DNA of 35,159 nucleotides. Source: a virus. The first letter of the stretch is position 1; each line of letters opens with the position of its first letter. The DNA is taken from positions 1 through 35,159 of IMG/VR virus record IMGVR_UViG_3300028862_000071; one strand, given 5' to 3'. The notes under the pieces are model-generated. The model saw only the letters and a program-made list of their open reading frames with translations. It made no database searches and had not been told where the DNA came from. The position numbers and the translations under genes are program-made. Positions 29,228 to 35,159 of this stretch are shown here, one piece after another.

Positions 29228-30133
29228 ATGGCTATTTACATTGATGGTGTTCAGTTGGTTCCCAAACAAAACGGAACTTCGATGGAAAGAAAATATTACT
29301 CTGACTTGCAGGAGCTAAAAAAACTCTTTGATAAATTCAGAAAAGGCACCACGCCGCCGGTACTGTTGTTTAAACGGGAATGGTCAAGGCAGTGGAATGA
29401 GAGTAAAACCTCATGGAAACCATGTCCTCCAATGGCAATCCCGCTTCGGGCAAGTTATTACGACAGTGGATTCGACGGGATACAGGGTGCGGGTGCAATC
29501 GATATTCGATATTCAGCATCACCTCCTGAAAAGACAAACGGAAGATTACGCTGGAATGAGTCGCATGAGAAAATCTACGACATTTATTCTATTGACGAAA
29601 AAAACACGGATAAAGCATGGTTCTTCTTCAAGGCATCAAACTTCTTTGACAAGGGTATTTTAAAGCTCGTTGACGAGGATGTTGAGATTCAGGCAAAATG
29701 GGATACAATGGCATTGCAAGCTGATGTAGCTATTGCCCTGAGAAATATCTCGGAAGATGAACTCGCACAGGTATTCGTTTATTTCCTTGACGGTAAATTC
29801 AGCTACGACGAAGCTGCTCCAATAAGGGCAAACTCAATGCGTATTTGGGACTTGGCTATATTGCAGGCAAAGAATGGCAATGCGGAGGCTATGAACTCGC
29901 TTAAAAAGGCGTTGGATAAGGTTATTAAACCCGAACCTGTTGCTAAAGACGGCTCGATCATCATTGACGATGTGGAATACCCGATACTTCCGTTGCCTGA
30001 AGGATGGACTTTAAAAAACATCATGCAGGAAGCCGAGAATTACGGGATCGAACTGCCAAAGAAAATACTGAAAAATGAAATTAAGTATTCGATATTGCAG
30101 GCAAAGTTAAAACTGCTCGAAACAGCACAATAA
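29228..30133 (+). CDS. Structural protein after capsid
   Basis: A 301-residue protein. The N-terminal part is mixed (IYIDGVQLVPKQNG, ELKKLFDKFRKGTTPPVLLFKREWSRQW), with a central acidic/helical region. The last 60 residues (VEYPILPLPEGWTLKNIMQEAENYGIELPKKILKNEIKYSILQAKLKL) look like a small helical SAP/LEM-type module: a Trp-Thr-Leu turn then two helices. That module often binds DNA or partner proteins. Head-related function is likely by position; no family recognised. Confidence 0.65.
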   Translation: MAIYIDGVQLVPKQNGTSMERKYYSDLQELKKLFDKFRKGTTPPVLLFKREWSRQWNESKTSWKPCPPMAIPLRASYYDSGFDGIQGAGAIDIRYSASPPEKTNGRLRWNESHEKIYDIYSIDEKNTDKAWFFFKASNFFDKGILKLVDEDVEIQAKWDTMALQADVAIALRNISEDELAQVFVYFLDGKFSYDEAAPIRANSMRIWDLAILQAKNGNAEAMNSLKKALDKVIKPEPVAKDGSIIIDDVEYPILPLPEGWTLKNIMQEAENYGIELPKKILKNEIKYSILQAKLKLLETAQ

Positions 30134-30136
30134 ACT

Positions 30137-30802
30137 ATGACAAATTTTAATCTATACCGGTTATTGAACCTGATTGTAAATAAGGATATTTACGCAAATG
30201 CAATTTCAGGGGAAGAGTTTGAGCTTCAGTTAAAAGCGAAGAACATTCTTCTGTTTACCTCAAAATTGCCAAGTGATAAGTCTTTAAATACACAGCAAAT
30301 AGGCGTTGGTGTAACGAGGATGTCACAACACGACCTGTCTCCATTTTTGATCGATGATTTTTACGCCGTATCAAATATTGGGATGGTAGATATTCCGGGT
30401 CTGTATTACGTCGAGAACTTTTATTCTCCGACTAACGCCCACGGTTCCAGCGAACTTATTTCATTACAGGAAGTATCTGGCAGATTGAAAAGCTATATTA
30501 AACCCCCGACAGCTACCGACCTTGTAGTTTATGTAGTTGCCGGTGGTTTGAAAATACTGAATGTTGCGTCCGGGAATATCCACGTTTTAGGATACCGGTT
30601 ACCAACAGATCCGGTATTCGTTTTGACAACCAATGAAGGCACTTTAGAATTGGAGTATGATGAAACTGCATCTACCGAGCTTGAATGGAATGATGGCTGT
30701 AAGTTGGATATTTTACATCTGATTTTGCAGGATATGGGAGTGACGATCGAAAGACAGGAAGTTACTCAACTAGCTAATAAACTAATCGTAACCGGTAAAT
30801 GA
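30137..30802 (+). CDS. Virion connector or head-completion protein
   Basis: A 221-residue beta-rich protein (YYVENFYSPTNAHGSSELISLQEVSGRL, LVVYVVAGGLKILNVASGNIHVLGYRLPTDP) without catalytic motifs. Its end overlaps the next start by 4 bases (ATGA). In short-tailed phages the genes after capsid encode ring or adaptor proteins joining portal and tail. Named only by position. Confidence 0.55.
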   Translation: MTNFNLYRLLNLIVNKDIYANAISGEEFELQLKAKNILLFTSKLPSDKSLNTQQIGVGVTRMSQHDLSPFLIDDFYAVSNIGMVDIPGLYYVENFYSPTNAHGSSELISLQEVSGRLKSYIKPPTATDLVVYVVAGGLKILNVASGNIHVLGYRLPTDPVFVLTTNEGTLELEYDETASTELEWNDGCKLDILHLILQDMGVTIERQEVTQLANKLIVTGK

Positions 30803-31407
30803 TCAAGGGCGCACTCATAGAAGCAGTACAGTTTGAGATCAACAAGCAGGGTCAGACGCAGGACTCCCTCAAACAATCTCATCCTAAAGACATTGAATAT
30901 CAAATCAGTTTGGCTTATTCGTCCATGCTGAAGCAGTATTTTGCTGATCCCCGGAACCTGATGACAACCGACTTTGATTTTTACAGCAAGAAATACACAT
31001 TACCCGTTGCCCAGGATTCAGCTATACCGGCATTAAGACACGTAACGCTAACCGCACTTCCATTTGAATTACCCGATGGAATGGGAGTAAGATCGGTTCG
31101 TCCTCTTGGCGGGTATATATCCCTCGATAGAACGACCGAAGATGCAATGGACACTTACCGTTTACTCGAAGTATTCAGAACCGGAGACGGGATGTATTAC
31201 CTGAGTGGACCGATGATATTTTTGGTTTACACCTCAGCTAAAATGAAGTTGATTTCAAGCGTGGTAGTTAAAATGATTCCGCACTTTGAAGATTTGGCAA
31301 TGACAGACAATATTGAATTTCCTATGGGTGAAGCAGAAGCGATTAAGACTGTTCTGCAACTTGTAGGTATTCGCCCGACAGACAGTGTTAATGACGACGT
31401 TAAATAA
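30799..31407 (+). CDS. Virion adaptor or ring protein
   Basis: A 202-residue protein: helical first 60 residues (DSLKQSHPKDIEYQISLAYSSMLKQYFAD), then beta-rich (YSKKYTLPVAQDSAIPAL, RSVRPLGGYISLDRT, MIFLVYTSAKMKLISSVVVKMIPHFEDLA). Similar in size and mix to adaptors that bind under the portal. Starts on the stop of the previous gene, ends 6 bases before the next. Function inferred only. Confidence 0.55.
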   Translation: MIKGALIEAVQFEINKQGQTQDSLKQSHPKDIEYQISLAYSSMLKQYFADPRNLMTTDFDFYSKKYTLPVAQDSAIPALRHVTLTALPFELPDGMGVRSVRPLGGYISLDRTTEDAMDTYRLLEVFRTGDGMYYLSGPMIFLVYTSAKMKLISSVVVKMIPHFEDLAMTDNIEFPMGEAEAIKTVLQLVGIRPTDSVNDDVK

Positions 31408-31413
31408 TAAATT

Positions 31414-32130
31414 ATGCCCGATAACTTTGTATTGCTCGACACTGTGGTAGCTTCAATCCTACTTGAAATCGGAGATGAGGCAAATAAGAGATACCAGCTA
31501 AAAGCTCGTCAGTGGGCATTGGATGAATATCGCAGGATTAACGTACATCTATCTGACGTTTATTACGAGCGCAAAGCTGAGATCGACGACAATAATACCG
31601 GGCAAATTCCTGACGAATCAGTTAAATTAATCACAGTAGGAATTTACAGAAATGGGGTATTTGATCCGTTTGAAAAGTTACCTGACATGCAGGTAAGGCC
31701 GGAAGACATGAGCGATGGAATTTACGACAGTAAAAGTATCTTCCCAATTAATCCCGATCAAGTCTTAACAGGCGGAGGCTATTGGAAGGAAGATCGGGAG
31801 CATTCGAGGTTCTTTGTTCGTAATTTCAGGCAGACAAATAACGGAATTGAAGACACAACTTCAGTCATTCGAAGCAAGGTGGTAATCAGGTTCCGAACAA
31901 CCGGACTGAACTTAGGCGGTGACATATTTATCCCTGCCGAGGCAAGAGATTTTATCGTTGCTTCTGTTGCTCATAAATTCATGGCTAAGAGTATTCCTGT
32001 CAGAGTTACCAATATGGTGCTCAGGGATGATCAAGCCCAAGTTGATAAGTTCCGGGAGGATTATATGGCGCTGCTTTACGAACCCGGAAACATGTACGAA
32101 ATCAGGGACGCTCTTTTCGGGCGGACTTAA
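31414..32130 (+). CDS. P22 gp4-like tail tubular / ring protein
   Basis: A 238-residue protein: a helical N-terminus (VASILLEIGDEANKRYQLKARQWALDEYRRINVHLSD), a beta-rich middle (VKLITVGIYRNGVFDPFEKLPDMQ, GGYWKEDREHSRFFVRNF) and a C-terminal helix (VDKFREDYMALLYEPGNMYEIRDAL). The pattern 'helix bundle with (V/L)..y...KAxxWxxxxYRR...' matches head-tail connector proteins of short-tailed phages. Family-level call is moderate. Confidence 0.65.
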   Translation: MPDNFVLLDTVVASILLEIGDEANKRYQLKARQWALDEYRRINVHLSDVYYERKAEIDDNNTGQIPDESVKLITVGIYRNGVFDPFEKLPDMQVRPEDMSDGIYDSKSIFPINPDQVLTGGGYWKEDREHSRFFVRNFRQTNNGIEDTTSVIRSKVVIRFRTTGLNLGGDIFIPAEARDFIVASVAHKFMAKSIPVRVTNMVLRDDQAQVDKFREDYMALLYEPGNMYEIRDALFGRT

Positions 32131-32141
32131 ATATAATTATT

Positions 32142-32444
32142 ATGGCAAAGAAAAAAGTGACTCAAAACGAAGTTGGGACAAAAGTTTTAATTACACCAAA
32201 ATCTGCACCTAATCCTATCGCCGAAGATGCGGTGGTTAAACCTATTACAGTTGAACCTACACCCAAAGTTGATACAAAACATTTCGGTAAGGCTTATGCG
32301 GTTCAGATTAAAGACGGCAAAGTTGTTGCAACAGGATTATCTTACGGGCAGGCAACCGCCAAAATTGCATCCCTCGAAGAACACGACAAGTCCATTAAAG
32401 GAAAGTATTGGAAATCAGGATTTTACAAGATCATTGAAGATTAA
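32142..32444 (+). CDS. Small basic protein between tail genes
   Basis: A 100-residue protein. First half Lys/Pro-rich and probably disordered (AKKKVTQNEVG, VEPTPKVDTK); second half a small domain (AYAVQIKDGKVVATGLSYGQATAKIASLEEHDK, YWKSGFYKIIED). Possibly a virion accessory protein. Frame supported by 11-base and 25-base gaps to neighbours. Confidence 0.6.
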   Translation: MAKKKVTQNEVGTKVLITPKSAPNPIAEDAVVKPITVEPTPKVDTKHFGKAYAVQIKDGKVVATGLSYGQATAKIASLEEHDKSIKGKYWKSGFYKIIED

Positions 32445-32469
32445 TATTCACTGTTGACACCCTAATAAT

Positions 32470-35159
32470 ATGTCACTCAAAGCCCAAGTAGCGCCCCTCA
32501 GTCACGCCATAGATACAGATTCAGGCGACAAATACATAGATACGTCGAGAGGTTGGGTGCGAGATAGACTAAACTTGCGCCCTAATGAGCTTGACGGAAA
32601 TTCTCTGTTCAATAAGAAGCTAAAAGGAAATGTTCTTGCAGACATGACTTTGCCTGCCGGAGTAAACAAGTGTATTGGGTGGACTGCTGACTATAAGACT
32701 GAATCACTGATTTGGTTCGTATTAAATAGCTTGGGGGATCATTCTATTTACAGATACTTTGTAAATACCGATACAGTTCAGAAAGTGTGGTATCCCCTTG
32801 GAGGATTCAATCCTGAATTAGAATTTGAGGATGCAATTATAAAGGCATCTGTGGCTGACGGGAGATTGTATTGGATAAATGGCTCGCAACAGCCAAAGTC
32901 ATTCAATATTGAGAAGGCTGTAAATTTTACTAATTCGCTTGATGGAGATTCTTATACGGCAGATGACATGCCTGCCAAAGACATTATCTTCCCGTTAATT
33001 AAAAGACCACCTCAATTTGCTCCCGACATATCTTATACTAGCGTATACGAGGATGATGGAGTTACCATTAACTTTAATAATCTCAGGGGTAAATTATTCC
33101 AATTCAAATACTCCTACATATACGAAGATTTTCAACCGTCCGCATGGTCTCCGATATCAAAGATAGCTATACCTATTGGTGAATTGGATGGATTTGGCGT
33201 GTTTATTCAGGATGAAACATTTAATAATGCAATTAGGATATCGGTTAATACCGGGAATCATCTTGTAAAAAAAGTAATTATTGCTGCAAGAGATTGTTCT
33301 AATAGGGACGTCCCGGGTGATTTCTACCTCATTGATGAAATTAAAAAATTCGATTCTTCCGGCACATCAATAGTTGATTCTAAGAGTATTAAAAGCCTTA
33401 CGTTCCTAAACAATAAAATACAGAGTACGATTAATACTGAAATAAATAATCGGTACTGCGACGACGTTCCTTTTTCGGGATCGGATATTACGCTGTTAGA
33501 CGGAAAGTACACTGCTATATCCATGCCAGTAAAGGGATATGATCAGGTTGATGTAAATTACACCCTGGAAGCAAAAGAAGAAACGTTTTCCGTGGATAAT
33601 GCGGTTGTGCAGATGTTGGTGGAGATGTATCAAACCGACACACAATACGTATTCACACTCCACGTTCCAACCCCCTTGTACGGAAATGCCAAATATCAAA
33701 CAAACGTAGAACAACAAACAACTTACGGGGTTAATGCACGATCGTTCACTTACGAAACGACAAGTTCGGTATCCATGGAATCCGTTCGTGACGGCATCCT
33801 TAATTCTATAACAATAGATAGTCCTTATGATGTAATTCCAGTAGGAGACGACAGTATCCAATTAACCTTATACGTTGATTCAGATTATGGATTTGGAACG
33901 CCAACCTTTAATGGGTCTGTACAGACAGGCGCTTATCCCGGTTCTGTTTTGTCATTAAAGCGAGGACAATATCACCCGTTCGCCATAGTTTATAACGACA
34001 ATTATGGAAGATACGAGATTTGTTACGGGGATAAAAATATGTATTCCCCTATAAGCCTTGATATTCCTTCTGCCACATCCGGTAAGAGCGTGTATTGTGA
34101 AATGAAGATATATAACACACCCCCCGAATGGGCTACGTCTTATAGAATTTGCTACCTGCCAAATAAGTCATACCTGTACATGATGCAGATTCCTAAAATG
34201 GTAATTACCAAGGGGAATTCTACTCCATCGGGAAGTGTTGGCAACGGAATACCCGCAGATAAATTTCTTATTCAGCCAAATACATCCTTGGATATTGCAA
34301 GAAAGAATCGCAGTTGTATCATACCGGCTTACGTATGGCAAGAGGGTGATATGATGCGAATCGTTGGCGAGGATAAATCCACAAGAATACTTGGGGCTTA
34401 TCAGGCTAAAACAGGAACCGATCCCGAAGTCATTGAAGATGGATTTTTAATAGATCATTTCAGTGGCGCAGGGGATGACTATAATGCAATGTACATACCT
34501 CTCGCAGAAATATATCGACCGGTATCGGAAATAGCAGATAAAATATACTACGAAATTGGAGATGAATACCCAATAAAAAACGCAGGAACCGCACTTAGAT
34601 GTCATACTGCAAATATAGAAACCCAAGATGTTGATGCCGGACACCCTGCAATATTAAAACTCAATTTTGGAGACGTGTATTTACGTACCAGATATTTTAA
34701 GTATGCAAAAAAAATATTTGTAGGGGACAAGACAGACGTATCATCGCCTATTATAGTCGAAGATAAAAACATTAACGACTACTACGTGTCTTCCGGGATT
34801 AATCTTGGGCGGGCTGTAATAAAAATAGATTCTAAGCGAAAAGAATTACATCGTGTAGTCAGATCAGAAAATTATATCGAGGATTCAGAATACAACCAAC
34901 TTAATATATTTCTACCTCAAACAGCATTTTTAACCCTGAGTCAATCTTACGGCAAAATCACGGGAATAACGCAGACTGGCGAAGTATTGAAGGTTATACA
35001 GGAACACAAGGAAACGTCGGTCTACGTGGGTAAAACTGCCATAAAACAGGCTGACGGATCAAACCTTACTGTTATCTCTGATCAGGTGTTTGGAACGATC
35101 AATAAAGCTGAATCATTACATGGCACATCATACCCGAGGTCGACTGCATCCAATGACCG
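32470..35159 (+). CDS. P22 gp10-like tail stabilisation / muzzle protein, 3' end cut off
   Basis: Open from ATG 32470 to the window edge without a stop: at least 896 residues. The N-terminus (SGDKYIDTSRGWVRDRLNLRPNELDGN) and repeated WT...LIWFVLN...IYRY propeller-like strands resemble the beta-propeller start of tail-needle-associated proteins. Later hallmarks: LKRGQYHPFAIVYNDNYGRYE ('fk.G..h.fgivYyD..gR'), IYNTPPEWATSYRICYLPN ('PP.WA..Y.....KN'), and YGKITGITQTGEVLKVIQEHK (the 'GDtLkVyQEhK' segment). In crAss-like phages this position holds the P22 gp10-like stabilisation protein that caps the tail. P22 gp10 is about 470 residues; this one is far larger. Confidence 0.75.
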   Translation, partial: MSLKAQVAPLSHAIDTDSGDKYIDTSRGWVRDRLNLRPNELDGNSLFNKKLKGNVLADMTLPAGVNKCIGWTADYKTESLIWFVLNSLGDHSIYRYFVNTDTVQKVWYPLGGFNPELEFEDAIIKASVADGRLYWINGSQQPKSFNIEKAVNFTNSLDGDSYTADDMPAKDIIFPLIKRPPQFAPDISYTSVYEDDGVTINFNNLRGKLFQFKYSYIYEDFQPSAWSPISKIAIPIGELDGFGVFIQDETFNNAIRISVNTGNHLVKKVIIAARDCSNRDVPGDFYLIDEIKKFDSSGTSIVDSKSIKSLTFLNNKIQSTINTEINNRYCDDVPFSGSDITLLDGKYTAISMPVKGYDQVDVNYTLEAKEETFSVDNAVVQMLVEMYQTDTQYVFTLHVPTPLYGNAKYQTNVEQQTTYGVNARSFTYETTSSVSMESVRDGILNSITIDSPYDVIPVGDDSIQLTLYVDSDYGFGTPTFNGSVQTGAYPGSVLSLKRGQYHPFAIVYNDNYGRYEICYGDKNMYSPISLDIPSATSGKSVYCEMKIYNTPPEWATSYRICYLPNKSYLYMMQIPKMVITKGNSTPSGSVGNGIPADKFLIQPNTSLDIARKNRSCIIPAYVWQEGDMMRIVGEDKSTRILGAYQAKTGTDPEVIEDGFLIDHFSGAGDDYNAMYIPLAEIYRPVSEIADKIYYEIGDEYPIKNAGTALRCHTANIETQDVDAGHPAILKLNFGDVYLRTRYFKYAKKIFVGDKTDVSSPIIVEDKNINDYYVSSGINLGRAVIKIDSKRKELHRVVRSENYIEDSEYNQLNIFLPQTAFLTLSQSYGKITGITQTGEVLKVIQEHKETSVYVGKTAIKQADGSNLTVISDQVFGTINKAESLHGTSYPRSTASND

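Noticed and set aside
1-35159. CRISPR array, integrase, RT/DGR or insertion sequence
   Set aside because: No regular repeat-spacer series, no recombinase or reverse-transcriptase motifs, and no terminal inverted repeats with a transposase were found by reading the frames.

Overview
The window reads as part of the genome of a tailed double-stranded DNA phage (or a prophage without a visible integrase) that infects a member of the Bacteroidota. The host assignment rests on promoters: several intergenic gaps carry the Bacteroidetes -7 element TAnnTTTG (TATCTTTG, TATATTTG), twice with a -33 TTG-type box 19 bases upstream. Many small proteins also match families I recognise from Bacteroidetes phages. 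The portal, terminase and a very long P22 gp10-like tail protein suggest a short-tailed virus related to the crAss-like group; that rank is inference. All genes but one lie on the + strand.

Layout. 1-923: end of an early cluster of small conserved phage proteins, closed by a strong terminator (985-1017). 1018-1560: a protein-free stretch with a promoter followed by about 480 bases that fold into many long perfect helices. I read this as a large structured RNA, and it lies directly upstream of an OB-fold (DUF3127-like) protein gene. 2185-5811: small early genes, including a zinc-ribbon protein wedged between two others, a GroES-like protein, a MazG/DUF550-type nucleotide pyrophosphatase and an SSB. 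5925-9988: replication module (HTH protein, replisome-organiser-like protein, DnaC-like loader, DnaB-like helicase, small AP2-like protein, NinG-like protein). 10073-14326: small proteins followed by a recombination cassette (putative annealing protein, coiled-coil protein, PD-(D/E)XK nuclease). 14361-16214: an HNH homing endonuclease, a hypothetical protein, and two adjacent genes holding three GroES-like folds. 16265-16522: the only minus-strand gene, with its own promoter. 16615-20016: tail fibre and an Ig/DUF5018-like surface protein. 20090-21030: a small structured RNA or attenuator and a frameshifted GIY-YIG/AP2 homing endonuclease. 21065-35159: packaging and structural operon (unknown, terminase large subunit, portal, scaffold-like protein, major capsid protein, connector proteins, and a huge tail protein cut by the window edge).

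Together the genes give a phage replisome (initiator, loader, helicase, two ssDNA-binding OB-fold proteins), a recombination cassette, several chaperonin-cofactor folds probably linked to host GroEL, and a virion assembly line. At least two homing endonucleases, plus one zinc-ribbon gene that may be another, have invaded the region. No lysis, integrase, RNA polymerase, tRNA or CRISPR features were seen. The most likely undescribed element is the large structured RNA at about 1078-1560.
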